A stretch of DNA of 64,000 nt from Bacteroidota bacterium (GCA_947504725.1 CANNHN010000004.1:62001-126000), one strand, 5' to 3'. Shown: positions 53,973 to 63,135, counted from the first letter of the stretch. The notes: a model not told the origin generated them from the letters alone. Numbers and translations: made by a program.

Positions 53973-54992
53973 ATGAAAACAGGCGTACTATTAATAAATT
54001 TAGGCACACCAGATAGTCCAAGCACTTCTGACGTTAGAAAATATTTAACTCAATTTTTGAATGACCCTCGTGTAATAGATATCAATCCAATTGCACGATT
54101 TATTTTGGTGAATGGAATTATTGTTCCTTTTCGTTCATCTAAATCCGCAAAATTATACAAACATATATGGACAAAAGAAGGTTCCCCTTTATTGACGAAT
54201 AGCAATAAAATGAAAAATTTATTGCAAAAAGAACTTGGAGATGATTTTGTTGTTGAATTGGGAATGCGTTATCAAAATCCGAGTTTAGAATCTGCATTAA
54301 ATAAATTGAAAGCAGCGCAGGTAGAAAAAATTATTATGATTCCATTATATCCGCAATACGCATCATCTAGTACAGGTTCGTCCGTTGCGGAAGCTATTCG
54401 ACTGATACAAAAATGGGAAGTTACTCCATCGGTTGAAGTGATTTCAAAGTTTTATGATAATCCCGATTTTATTGACGCTTGTGTTGATGTAGCAGGGAAG
54501 TATGATATTAGTAAATACGATTATGTAATATTCTCATATCATGGTTTGCCTGAAAGACATATTATGAAAGGCTCTGCTCATTACGGAGCGAATTCTTGTA
54601 AGCTAGGAAGTTGCTGTGACACAATAACAAAAAATAATCAATATTGTTATCGTGCTAATTGTTTTGAAACGACTCGTCAATTAGTAAAAAGATTAAATAT
54701 TCCAGAAGGAAAATACCAATCTACCTTCCAAAGTCGATTGGATGATAAATGGATAAAACCATATAGTGATAAGGTAGTTGAAGAGAAAGCAAAAGAAGGA
54801 AAGAAAAATATTCTAGTTTTTTCACCAGCCTTTGTTGCCGACTGCTTGGAAACTATTTACGAAATAGGAGTGGAATACGATGAGATTTTCAAAGAGAACG
54901 GTGGTGAAAAAATTACGTTAGTAGAAAGCTTGAATGATTCACCAAAATGGATTGATGCTTTGAAAAAGATGGTGTTGAAAGCAAACGGATAA
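53973..54992 (+). CDS. hemH: Ferrochelatase
   Basis: Inserts ferrous iron into protoporphyrin IX, the last step of this heme route. 339 residues. VLLINLGTPDSPSTSDVRKYL is the standard N-terminus; the catalytic His is in FSYHGLPERH and the conserved Glu in SPAFVADCLETIYEIGVEY. RLDDKWIKPY is also family-like. A cysteine-rich insert follows the His motif (SCKLGSCCDTITKNNQYCYR, five Cys in about 25 residues), as known in some Bacteroidota ferrochelatases; it might hold a metal or disulfide. It stands alone and could supply heme for the H-NOX protein among others. Confidence 0.95.
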   Translation: MKTGVLLINLGTPDSPSTSDVRKYLTQFLNDPRVIDINPIARFILVNGIIVPFRSSKSAKLYKHIWTKEGSPLLTNSNKMKNLLQKELGDDFVVELGMRYQNPSLESALNKLKAAQVEKIIMIPLYPQYASSSTGSSVAEAIRLIQKWEVTPSVEVISKFYDNPDFIDACVDVAGKYDISKYDYVIFSYHGLPERHIMKGSAHYGANSCKLGSCCDTITKNNQYCYRANCFETTRQLVKRLNIPEGKYQSTFQSRLDDKWIKPYSDKVVEEKAKEGKKNILVFSPAFVADCLETIYEIGVEYDEIFKENGGEKITLVESLNDSPKWIDALKKMVLKANG

Positions 54993-54994
54993 TT

Positions 54995-56911
54995 CTACTT
55001 CTTAATAACCAATTTCTGGCTATAGAATGCATCGTTGCTAGAAGCAGTTACCATATAAATTCCTGGAGCAAGAGTGTTTTCTGTATCAATCGCTTCAATT
55101 TTATTTCCATCTGTTTCTGTTACAAAAACTTTAGAATAAAATTCTCTTCCAGCAATGTCTCTTACCACAACTAAAATGTTTTGTCCTTTTGCAGCAGTCA
55201 ACTCAATTTTTATATCTTTTGCTTCACCTGGATTTGGGAATAAAGAGAATCCAAAGTTTCCATTAGGTTGGTATCTAACAGGAACAATGCTTGAATAAAT
55301 AACGACACTATTAAAATCTCTTTGTTTTAATCGGTAATAAGAAACACCTACAATTGGATGGTAATCCACTTCAAAATAATTAATAATTGAAGTGCTATTT
55401 CCTGCTCCATCAACTCTAAGAACTTCTTCAAAAACAATCCCATCTTTGCTGCGTTCAACACTAAAATAATCATTGTTTAATTCAGAAGCAGTTGCCCAAG
55501 AAATATCAACTTTATTAGAATTAACTATAGCATTAAAACTTAACAGTTCAACAGGAAGTGGAGTACATCCTAATGTTGCTCCAGCTGTAAGTGTCCAATC
55601 TAAAGTGAAAGGGGAGAATGAACCTGTATAGTTGTCAACTACCAAAACATACTGATCGCCAGCAGTTGCATAGATGGCATCAACAAAGCTATTACCAAAC
55701 ATGCCTTCTGTTGTTTGTGGAGATTCAGCTGTTGTCAATCCCGTTATTCCTGTACCTATTGCCCAAGAGCATCTTATTGGTGCTCCTATAGGCGGACAAG
55801 CTATTGTTCCAGGACCCCAAATTGCAAAATCATAATCGTCAGCTGCAGAAGGAGTAATATTTAATGAAATTGTTCCAGTTGTAGTAGCTGCAAAATAATA
55901 CCAAGATGATTGATTTTCGCCACCTAAACAGCCATCATTATTAGTGTTCAAATCAGCAACGTTGCCTGCGCCAGTACTGCTTCCTACAAAAGATGCATCT
56001 GTACAAACAGTAGTTGCTCCAGAACAATCAGCAGCTGTTGGAGAAGCAGCAGCAGCACATGTAATGGCTAATGTATAGCTGCCCGTAGCACCACCAAAAC
56101 CATTTACGAAAATATAATAATTATAACCTATTGAAGTTGGAAAAGTTACTTCTGAGCTTGTTCCACAGAAATCATCATTCCCATCAATGCAAGTCAATCC
56201 AGCACAGGAACCTGAATAAAGATTTAATTCTGTATCATACGAAGAGCCGCACAAACTTGCAGTAATAACATTTCCGTCTCCAGCAAAAACATACCATACA
56301 CCATTTCCTGCGGGAGTGACTCCGCACAAAGCAGAAGGGTCACTCGCACTAGTCGCAGTAGCTGTAGATCCAGTATAGGTCCCAGCACAAGCTGTTGTAA
56401 TCGCGCCAGCACATAAATCATTTGCTGGAGCAGCTGCAGGTGTTGTAATGCAAATAGTAAAATCTCCAAATCCCCCTCCAGCTGGTGCAACAAAATCGTG
56501 TACTGAAATAAAATAGGTATTTCCAATGGTTAAACCCGAAAGCGATAATGTTTCAATTCCATTACCTGCCGTTACATCTACACAAGTTCCACCTGTAGGT
56601 TGAGTTCCTCCGCATGTATTGTATGCTCCAATTACTGCATCAAAATTTGCAGCACCATCTATGGTAATTGTATGTGAAGTTGCTGTTGCAATAAATTTAA
56701 AAAATCCGTCATCATTTTCATTACCAGCCGTACATCCTAGATTACTATCTGTAAATGCAGCAGTAGTACTTCCCGCAACAGGTGCGCATGCAGCTCCCAC
56801 AGCTCCAGGAGTTAGTAAGGTAGAACCTGCTCCGCAACCATCCGTTTGACTAAATATTAATTTAGTAGTCAAAAAAAGTATCGTGAGTAGGAGTGTTTTT
56901 TTTATTCGCAT
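54995..56911 (-). CDS. T9SS-secreted protein with PPC-like domains
   Basis: 638 residues. Signal peptide LLTILFLTTKLIFSQ. Three repeats of bacterial pre-peptidase C-terminal type beta-sandwiches (about 25-430), recognised by FFKFIATATSHTITIDG, GVWYVFAGDGNVITASLCG and SSWYYFAATTTGTISLNI. Then CTPLPVELLSFNA and WATASELNNDYFSVERSKDG, a module shared with two neighbouring proteins, and a type-A sorting domain (FSLFPNPGEAKDIKIELTAAK to the end). No enzymatic motif; it is probably a surface or matrix protein. The small secreted protein encoded six bases upstream is part of the same operon. Confidence 0.87.
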   Translation of the reverse strand: MRIKKTLLLTILFLTTKLIFSQTDGCGAGSTLLTPGAVGAACAPVAGSTTAAFTDSNLGCTAGNENDDGFFKFIATATSHTITIDGAANFDAVIGAYNTCGGTQPTGGTCVDVTAGNGIETLSLSGLTIGNTYFISVHDFVAPAGGGFGDFTICITTPAAAPANDLCAGAITTACAGTYTGSTATATSASDPSALCGVTPAGNGVWYVFAGDGNVITASLCGSSYDTELNLYSGSCAGLTCIDGNDDFCGTSSEVTFPTSIGYNYYIFVNGFGGATGSYTLAITCAAAASPTAADCSGATTVCTDASFVGSSTGAGNVADLNTNNDGCLGGENQSSWYYFAATTTGTISLNITPSAADDYDFAIWGPGTIACPPIGAPIRCSWAIGTGITGLTTAESPQTTEGMFGNSFVDAIYATAGDQYVLVVDNYTGSFSPFTLDWTLTAGATLGCTPLPVELLSFNAIVNSNKVDISWATASELNNDYFSVERSKDGIVFEEVLRVDGAGNSTSIINYFEVDYHPIVGVSYYRLKQRDFNSVVIYSSIVPVRYQPNGNFGFSLFPNPGEAKDIKIELTAAKGQNILVVVRDIAGREFYSKVFVTETDGNKIEAIDTENTLAPGIYMVTASSNDAFYSQKLVIKK

Positions 56912-56917
56912 CAGTCT

Positions 56918-57301
56918 TTATCTTACTGGTTCGTATAGCATTTCATCTTTTGAAAGTAATGTAAGTTTATAGCCATATTTGGTATAAATTCTCACATACC
57001 GTTCACTCTGTTTTCGAAATTGCTCGAATTGAGAAACATCAAATGTTGCTTTGTTAAAAGTTCTGCACTGGTTACAAGCAATGCTGTCTAGAATAAATGA
57101 TTCAGTGTAATAATAATTTATTGCAGTTAGCTTTTTTGGAATTACACTTTGAAGTTCCGCCAAAGTATAATGCGATAAAATAACAGGATTTAGAAAAGGA
57201 TCACATGGTTTCACAACAGCAGTTCCTTGCGAAAATCCATTTGAAAAAACAAACATTCCTAACAAAATGAGTAGGATTTTAAAACTAAAAAATTGCTTCA
57301 T
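56918..57301 (-). CDS. Small secreted protein A (paralogue of the 131-residue protein at 62 kb)
   Basis: 127 residues from the ATG at 57301 (MKQFFSFKILLILLGMFVFSNGFSQ, a signal peptide); an open frame to 57358 adds nothing typical. The mature part has a Cys pair (ACNQCRTF) and FDVSQFEQFRKQSERYVRIY. It aligns without gaps to the C-terminal part of the protein at 61871-62266 (about 10 identities in 35 positions), and both lie directly upstream of a T9SS gene. A function is not known; likely periplasmic or secreted, perhaps a chaperone or partner for the downstream product. Confidence 0.75.
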   Translation of the reverse strand: MKQFFSFKILLILLGMFVFSNGFSQGTAVVKPCDPFLNPVILSHYTLAELQSVIPKKLTAINYYYTESFILDSIACNQCRTFNKATFDVSQFEQFRKQSERYVRIYTKYGYKLTLLSKDEMLYEPVR

Positions 57302-57356
57302 AATGGAGTAAGTCATTAATCGTAATACAAATATAACATTAATTTTACTCAAAAAC

Positions 57357-57389
57357 AAAAGTCCGATAGTTAATTCTATCGGACTTTTA
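57357..57389 (-). terminator. Terminator between two secreted-protein transcripts
   Basis: AAAAGTCCGATAG (57357-57369) and CTATCGGACTTTT (57376-57388) form a perfect 13-base stem with a six-base loop and T/A runs on both sides. It ends the transcript of the 57452-58723 gene and separates it from the small secreted protein gene. Confidence 0.85.
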
Positions 57390-57451
57390 GACGGATTATG
57401 TAATAAATAAGATGAAAAAGGTGATTTTTGTCGTTTTTTATTAAGAAACGA

Positions 57452-58723
57452 TTAATTCATAACAAAAATCTTCTTCGTAGTCTTCTCTTTTCCATTATCT
57501 ATGGAAATGAAATAAATTCCCGAATTTATGTTAGTAATATCGATGTTAAATTGATTGTTTCCTTTAGCAGTTTTTAGTTCAGTTGAACTTATTTTTTTTC
57601 CAATGGCATCAAATAAAGTTGCAGTATAAACAGCATTGATTTCATCGTCAATCACAATTGAAATATTTCCATTTTGATTATTGAATGCATTGATGTTAAC
57701 GAAAGAAGTTGTTGCACAATTTTCTGAAGTCAGAATGTTAAAAGTTGCTGAATTGCCATCGTAATTGGTTTGTCTCAAACGATAATAGATTGTTCCAGCT
57801 AATGTATTATTGTCTGTGAATGAATAATTTAATGTACTACTACTCGTCCCTGCTCCGCTAACTGTTCCTATTGCAATAAAATTTATTCCGTCAGTGCTTT
57901 TTTCAATGGTGAAAAAATTGTTGTTTGTTTCGGATGCGGTAGACCATTCAATAACAACATTACTGCCATCACAAGTAGCTGTATTACTCAATAATTCAAT
58001 TGGAAGTGGAGTGAGAAAATCTACCAATGTCCACGCACCAAAAAAATCGGCAGCAGGCGCAATGGCCCCAGAAACAACATTTGTAACGGTATTAGCAGTT
58101 CCAATAGGTGGAAATAAAAATCCATCCCAATCTCCAACAGTAGTGTTCCAACGTTGTGCTCTTAAGTTCGCTTCAGCTAATGTATTGGGTGCAGCATTTT
58201 CAGCATCAATGTATGTGAAACTAATATTAACAGCAGGACGAGTAGCATGATTTGCATCCAGAACCCAAAAACGATCGGTTACTTGTAAAGAGTTATTTGC
58301 TGCAGGAACAGTTACGTTACCCATATTAGTTACTCCTGAAGGCATATAAGTAGCATTGTCCGACCCACCATCGTATGTAGAGAAATCAATTCTATTTGTT
58401 GCTCCTGCAGTTCCAGCTCCTGTAATAGTTGCTGTAACTGGAATTTCAACAGCCTCTCCATTTTCATAAAAGGGAACAGTATAAGCTCCAGTTGCATTAC
58501 TCACCATCCAACGCACTTTATTTCCTTCAGCTTCTGAAATAATTCTTCCATCTCCTGCTGCTATTTGCGTTATCGCATTTGCATTGCTATTGCCAATTAC
58601 CAAGAAAGCACTATTTGATATAACAATATAAGCATCGCCACCAAATACAAGCCTTGCTTGTGAAAATGCAAAAACTGGGCAAGCAAGAGCAAATAAAAAA
58701 AGTATATTTTTAATAAATTTCAT
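57452..58723 (-). CDS. T9SS-secreted surface protein
   Basis: 423 residues from the ATG at 58723 (MKFIKNILFLFALACPVFAFSQ, a clear signal peptide; an ATG at 58768 would add 15 polar residues). The middle (about 30-235) is a beta region without recognised domain, with GDAYIVISNSAFLVIGN at its beginning. TPLPIELLSNTATCDGSNVVIEWSTASETNN is the module shared with the proteins at 55 kb and 60.3 kb. The C-terminus (VNINAFNNQNGNISIVI to the end, including GNNQFNIDITNINSGIYFISIDNG) is a type-A sorting domain. The next gene upstream (58734-60053) ends 10 bases before this start, so they form one transcript. Confidence 0.85.
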   Translation of the reverse strand: MKFIKNILFLFALACPVFAFSQARLVFGGDAYIVISNSAFLVIGNSNANAITQIAAGDGRIISEAEGNKVRWMVSNATGAYTVPFYENGEAVEIPVTATITGAGTAGATNRIDFSTYDGGSDNATYMPSGVTNMGNVTVPAANNSLQVTDRFWVLDANHATRPAVNISFTYIDAENAAPNTLAEANLRAQRWNTTVGDWDGFLFPPIGTANTVTNVVSGAIAPAADFFGAWTLVDFLTPLPIELLSNTATCDGSNVVIEWSTASETNNNFFTIEKSTDGINFIAIGTVSGAGTSSSTLNYSFTDNNTLAGTIYYRLRQTNYDGNSATFNILTSENCATTSFVNINAFNNQNGNISIVIDDEINAVYTATLFDAIGKKISSTELKTAKGNNQFNIDITNINSGIYFISIDNGKEKTTKKIFVMN

Positions 58724-58733
58724 TTGATGAAAA

Positions 58734-60053
58734 TTATTTTTGTTTTTGTGATTTAGAAATTTGCTCAACTGTTTTCATGTCAAGAGCTTCGGGCGCAATT
58801 GGGAATCTTACGTCTTCACTTTTTGAAATAAGTTCATTTGTAACTGGGTTAACGTAGTCAGCTCGATTTGCGTTTACAAACCATGAAAATTCAATATTAG
58901 AATTTCCACCATTCAACTCAATAACATCAAACCCTGTTTGTGTTTTATTTGTAACATAAACACCTTTGCAATCCCCCTCCAACTGAACATACACACGTAA
59001 AGGATGTTTTTCATTTACAACAATATTTTTTGCAAAAATTGGATCTAATTCGATGTGGATTTTGCCATTAACTAACTTTCCAGAGCCGTGATCTTGGAAA
59101 AATATTTCTGGTGCTTCTGGACAAAACATAATTCTTCTGTCTTTGTCTGCATTTAATCCCCAAACATCTGTGGAAACACTTCCTCCAAATGCACCCATAT
59201 TAATGATTTTATAATTTGTTCCTCCTGTTCTGTATGCAACCGCAACTCCAACATTTGAAGTTGTTGAAGCAATAAAATATCCAGCACCAGTCCCGTTTGC
59301 CAGCGCGCCATTTTTCCAAGCAGCTAATCCGATAGAGGATCCAGAAAATGTACCACCACTTCCTGTTCCAAGGTATGTTCCACCTAAATTATTTCCAACC
59401 CCGAACACTCCAGTACCATTTGCATTAACGTTTCCTCCGTAAGCGCCAAAACCTGTCGCACCAGCTGTAACACCCAAAACTCCAGAACCAGCACCAGCAA
59501 CTGAATTTTCTCCGTAAACTCCTATTCCGCCAGCAACATTTGAATAACCATTTATTCCGTATGTACCGTATCCTGCTATTACGTCTCCTGCAAAAGCTGT
59601 AGTGCTACCTACAACAAACTCTCCCCCGCTTACAAATCGGCCTCTATCTGTATTGTTTGTTCTGAACACAAAATCAATTGCATCCGTTGTTCCAATAAAA
59701 TTTGTTGTAGCTACTGTTCCATCGTTTCCAGTTAATCCCCAGCCACCACTATTTGTACTCCAAGGCACCCAAGCAGCTCCGTTATAAAAATAGAAACCGA
59801 TTCCAAGTGTTCCTGCATCTGTTTGATAAACGATCAATCCCGTTGCTGGTGTACCAATTGCTCCACGTTGAGCAGCAGTCATTCTAGGAACTAATAATCC
59901 AGAAGTTGTTGATGTTATATCTAACATAGCTGATGCAACAGCTGCCGTTCCAGTTGAATTGATTGCAATATTTTGAGCAACTACTTTGCTGTTGGAAAAC
60001 ATTAGCAAGATTGCGAATACTGTAAATCCGTTTAGTAAAAGTTTTTTGTTCAT
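58734..60053 (-). CDS. Secreted protein with tail-fibre-like repeats, no sorting domain
   Basis: 439 residues. Signal peptide LLLNGFTVFAILLMFSNSKVVAQ. NIAINSTGTAAVASAMLDI and LLVPRMTAAQRGAIGTPATG begin a Bacteroidota module with resemblance to phage tail-fibre heads. Glycine-rich repeats fill 140-290 (GYGTYGINGYSNVAGGIGVYG, GVLGVTAGATGFGAYGG), likely a trimeric beta structure. The C-terminal 150 residues (DHGSGKLVNGKIHIELDPIFAKNI, LEGDCKGVYVTNKTQTGFDVIELNGG) form a conserved domain seen at the end of many uncharacterised extracellular proteins. It lacks the T9SS sorting domain of its partner gene and could be retained or use another route. Confidence 0.75.
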   Translation of the reverse strand: MNKKLLLNGFTVFAILLMFSNSKVVAQNIAINSTGTAAVASAMLDITSTTSGLLVPRMTAAQRGAIGTPATGLIVYQTDAGTLGIGFYFYNGAAWVPWSTNSGGWGLTGNDGTVATTNFIGTTDAIDFVFRTNNTDRGRFVSGGEFVVGSTTAFAGDVIAGYGTYGINGYSNVAGGIGVYGENSVAGAGSGVLGVTAGATGFGAYGGNVNANGTGVFGVGNNLGGTYLGTGSGGTFSGSSIGLAAWKNGALANGTGAGYFIASTTSNVGVAVAYRTGGTNYKIINMGAFGGSVSTDVWGLNADKDRRIMFCPEAPEIFFQDHGSGKLVNGKIHIELDPIFAKNIVVNEKHPLRVYVQLEGDCKGVYVTNKTQTGFDVIELNGGNSNIEFSWFVNANRADYVNPVTNELISKSEDVRFPIAPEALDMKTVEQISKSQKQK

Positions 60054-60329
60054 TTTTGAGTAGATTGTAATTTCGTAACTATTTTATCTAAAACATTACA
60101 TGAGTAACATTTATATACCAAAAATACGAAAAAATAAGATAAAATGATTCTTTTAAAAGGGATTTTGTCCGAAAAAATGGCAAATTCACCTATTTTTTTG
60201 AAGTGTTTGTCTAAAAGTGCTTTCTAGAAAGGGAGTTCGCTGCTTTATTATAGCAAAAATATAAAAGAGTGGAGATTGCCTTTATTGAGCAATCTAAATT
60301 GTAAGATGTGGAAAAATTTTGGAATGAAT
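60054..60329. other. 276-bp intergenic region upstream of the tail-fibre-like gene
   Basis: No gene seen. It contains the perfect palindrome CTTTCTAGAAAG (60220-60231) and a hairpin AGATTGC-nine-base loop-GCAATCT (60273-60295) that may act as a weak terminator of the minus-strand gene at 60330. The promoter of the 58734-60053 gene must lie at its low-coordinate end, but I cannot identify a clear -7 box. Confidence 0.5.
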
Positions 60330-61874
60330 TTACTCCTTTACAAAAGTTGTCTTTAGTTGATCAACTTTATCTGATAATGTTACAAAGTAAATTCCTTTTG
60401 AAAAACCTGTTAAATCAAGCGGAACAATATTCTTTCCTTTTACTGAAGTAAATTTATGAGAAAGAATTAGTCTAGCAGTATAGTCATAAATATTAAGGAT
60501 ACATTCATTTTCATAAGGGATGTTGAATTCTATAGAAGCACTTTCGCCAGCAGGATTGGGATAAATACTAAATTGAGAAACAGGATCGCTTATGAATACG
60601 GCAACGGAATTAAAAATTTTGATTTGACCATCAAAATCAACTTGCTTTAAACGATAATAATTAATCTCTCCTGGAAAAGGATTGTGATCAACACTTATAT
60701 AAGAATGTTGTTGAGAGGTTGTTCCAGATCCATCAATTACATCAATTTGCTCCCAAACAACTCCATCCATAGAACGCTCAATTGTAAAATAATCGTTGTT
60801 GGTTTCACTTGCTGTTTTCCAATCAATAAAAACGGATTTATTCTCTTGTTGATACTTTGCATTTAATGTAATAAGTTCAACTGGTAAAGGTGTACAACTA
60901 ATACTAGCAGTGCCAGTAAAATTTAAATTATAACCTGCTCCGGTAGGTGTCCATTCATCCACCATAATGTAATAAACATCGCCAGCAGTTGCTGCAATTT
61001 CAGCCGTAAATCTATCGCCATTCACATCTTCTGAAACATCAACTGCAGCAGCACTCAATCCCGTATTACCTGTTAATCCCGCATCACTACATCTGATAGA
61101 AGCACCCAATGTTCCACAACTTGCGGCTGGTCCGTATACTGCGTAATCATAATCATCTGTTCCAACTGTTGGAACAATTGTAAACCCAAATGTTCCACTT
61201 GCTGCTATTGATACCGCAAACCAATTGCTGTAATTTTCTCCACCTGCTGGACAACTTACACCACCACATCCTTCTGCTAGAATGCCTGGTCCCGTCCTGT
61301 TTGAAGCCACAGGTGTACTGGCACAAACTTGTGTGAAATTTGCACAATCATTATTGCTAGTTCCTGTTGGTCCGCCCGCACAAGGTGCACAACTAAATGT
61401 TGCTGCCCATCCAGCACGATTGACAGAGCCATCCGACCAAAATCGAAATCCCAAACAACCATTTATAGTTCCTGTAAATGGACCAATAGCACCTGTTCCG
61501 CATCCTCCAAAAAGTGCTGGACTGTTTTGTGTTGAACCATTAGAAACAACAAAATAATCAAATGGACAACCAAAGCCTCCTTCGGTACTGAATTGTGTGA
61601 AGGTTGCTGTTAGACATTGTCCCGCTACATCTGGACAAAATACTCGATAAATTCCACCAATGTTGTTGGAATAGTTTCCTGCTACACCACTCGCAACAGT
61701 GCTTCCACCAACTCCGCCATTATCATAAAATGTTCCTGCGCAAGTTGCAACTTGGCAAGATCCTACAAATTCATTTGCAATTCCTGTTGTTGGATGCGTA
61801 TAAACTTGTGCTTGGATTGTTAAATCACAAACCAAAAAATAGAAAATCGATAAAATAAATATCCGTTTTTTCAT
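60330..61874 (-). CDS. T9SS-secreted protein with a CUB-like and a PPC-like domain
   Basis: 514 residues. Signal peptide ILSIFYFLVCDLTIQAQ. Residues about 35-175 form a CUB-like domain (CAGTFYDNGGVGGSTVASG, YRVFCPDVAGQCLTATF, CPFDYFVVSNGS, GCLGFRFWSDGSVNRAGWAATFSC) with the Cys pairs expected. A PPC-like domain follows (180-330, FAVSIAASGTFGFTIVP). CTPLPVELITLNAKYQQ and WKTASETNNDYFTIERSMDG form the shared module, then a type-A sorting domain (FSIYPNPAGESASIEFNIP to the end). The start overlaps the stop of the preceding small secreted protein gene by four bases. Confidence 0.88.
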   Translation of the reverse strand: MKKRIFILSIFYFLVCDLTIQAQVYTHPTTGIANEFVGSCQVATCAGTFYDNGGVGGSTVASGVAGNYSNNIGGIYRVFCPDVAGQCLTATFTQFSTEGGFGCPFDYFVVSNGSTQNSPALFGGCGTGAIGPFTGTINGCLGFRFWSDGSVNRAGWAATFSCAPCAGGPTGTSNNDCANFTQVCASTPVASNRTGPGILAEGCGGVSCPAGGENYSNWFAVSIAASGTFGFTIVPTVGTDDYDYAVYGPAASCGTLGASIRCSDAGLTGNTGLSAAAVDVSEDVNGDRFTAEIAATAGDVYYIMVDEWTPTGAGYNLNFTGTASISCTPLPVELITLNAKYQQENKSVFIDWKTASETNNDYFTIERSMDGVVWEQIDVIDGSGTTSQQHSYISVDHNPFPGEINYYRLKQVDFDGQIKIFNSVAVFISDPVSQFSIYPNPAGESASIEFNIPYENECILNIYDYTARLILSHKFTSVKGKNIVPLDLTGFSKGIYFVTLSDKVDQLKTTFVKE

Positions 61875-62266
61875 GGAGTTGTTTTTATAGTATCTCTTGT
61901 ATAACCTGTTGGCATTATGATTAGAAAGTCGCCAGCATTTAAGAAGTCTTTGGTTTCTTCTTGTGAGTATAAAATAAGAGTTACGTTGAGTGTTGAATCG
62001 TAAACCTCAGTGCGTTCTGTTTTTTTTGCTAATCCCCAATACTTTGAAACATCAATTTCAGAAAGTAATTTTTTATCAGGATTAGCAAAGTTTTTTATTT
62101 CAAATGTTTTTTTGTATTCATCAAGTTTGCTTCCATCAGCAAGGTAGATACCCGATTTGCTAGTTTTGTTACTATTGGTTTGGCCAACTGATATCGCTGG
62201 TAAAATTTGAAATAGAGTGAAACAGAGGATTCCAATCTTTAAAAATTTGCTACAATATTTTTTCAT
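61871..62266 (-). CDS. Small secreted protein B (paralogue of the 127-residue protein at 57 kb)
   Basis: 131 residues with a signal peptide (LKIGILCFTLFQILPAISVGQ). The mature part contains IDVSKYWGLAKKTERTEVYD, which aligns to FDVSQFEQFRKQSERYVRIY of the small protein at 57 kb. The two have the same size, same location directly before a T9SS gene, and (here) an overlapping stop/start (ATGA), so the pair was probably duplicated as a unit. Its function is unknown. Confidence 0.75.
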   Translation of the reverse strand: MKKYCSKFLKIGILCFTLFQILPAISVGQTNSNKTSKSGIYLADGSKLDEYKKTFEIKNFANPDKKLLSEIDVSKYWGLAKKTERTEVYDSTLNVTLILYSQEETKDFLNAGDFLIIMPTGYTRDTIKTTP

Positions 62267-62418
62267 AAAGGATAATTATTTATGATATTTCTATTTGGTT
62301 TTAAATGGTAAATATTATTATTGTAATATTATGCCATAATGTGATTTTAACCCAACCCTAGTTGTTGGATGCATTACTAGAGTAAGAAATTTTGAAACTT
62401 TGTATGAAATAATAAACG

Positions 62419-63081
62419 ATGTCACTTCTAAGAGCTATTGGTATATTAGTAATTGCGTACTTTTTTGTGGGTTTTTCACAGAAGAGTCCAAAAGATAATT
62501 GGGAACTTAAAAAAATCGAAAATGGTATCACCATTTATACACGTGCCACCGAAACATCTAAATACAAAGAGCTAAAAGCTATTTTTCAAATAAAATCATC
62601 CCTATCTAGCGTGATAGCACTTCTCAATGATGTTGAAACGTATCCGCAGTGGGTATATCGTTGCGAAACTTCCAAGGTTCTTAAAAAAAATTCAGACCAA
62701 CATTTAATTCGTTATCAAACAATTGTTGCTCCATGGCCAGTGGATAATCGTGATGTGGTTGTTGAAGTGAATTCTTACCAAGATGCAAAAACAAAAATTG
62801 TATACCAAAAAGTAACCCCATTACCCGATTATTCTCCACAGCTAAAAGGTCATGTTCGAATTCGAGAATTTCGTGCAACATGGACACTTAAACCACTTAA
62901 AAATGGAATCGTAGAAATAGAATACGAATTGCTTGTAAACCCTGCTGGTGCTATTCCTGCTTGGGTTGTAAATATGGCGTTAGTGGATGGTCCGTACGAA
63001 ACATCAATGAAAATGAAAGAACGTATTCTGTATGAAAAATATCAAAAAACAACTTATCCATTTATAGTAAATCCTGAATAG
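62419..63081 (+). CDS. START-domain lipid-binding protein
   Basis: 220 residues. An N-terminal hydrophobic segment (AIGILVIAYFFVGFSQ) suggests a signal peptide. The remainder is a START/polyketide-cyclase-like fold: WELKKIENGITIYTRATETSKYKELKA, VIALLNDVETYPQWVYRCETSKVL, DNRDVVVEVNSYQD, and NPAGAIPAWVVNMALVDGPYETSMKMKERI. Such proteins hold a lipid or other hydrophobic ligand in a deep cavity. Export suggests a periplasmic lipid carrier or a lipoprotein-like role. The acyltransferase gene follows 54 bases downstream in the same direction, so lipid metabolism is the likely context. Confidence 0.82.
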   Translation: MSLLRAIGILVIAYFFVGFSQKSPKDNWELKKIENGITIYTRATETSKYKELKAIFQIKSSLSSVIALLNDVETYPQWVYRCETSKVLKKNSDQHLIRYQTIVAPWPVDNRDVVVEVNSYQDAKTKIVYQKVTPLPDYSPQLKGHVRIREFRATWTLKPLKNGIVEIEYELLVNPAGAIPAWVVNMALVDGPYETSMKMKERILYEKYQKTTYPFIVNPE

Positions 63082-63135
63082 ATTTTCGGTTTTGCGAATA
63101 TTCCTTATTTTTACCCTGAATAGTAAATACCCATC

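Noticed and set aside
57894..58250. 118-residue plus-strand frame inside a T9SS gene
   Set aside because: Antisense shadow of low-complexity Ala/Thr/Asn coding sequence; no start context and no recognisable fold.
58734..60053. Tail-fibre-like module as evidence of a prophage
   Set aside because: No other phage gene, integrase or attachment site is nearby, and this module is common in secreted proteins of Bacteroidota.
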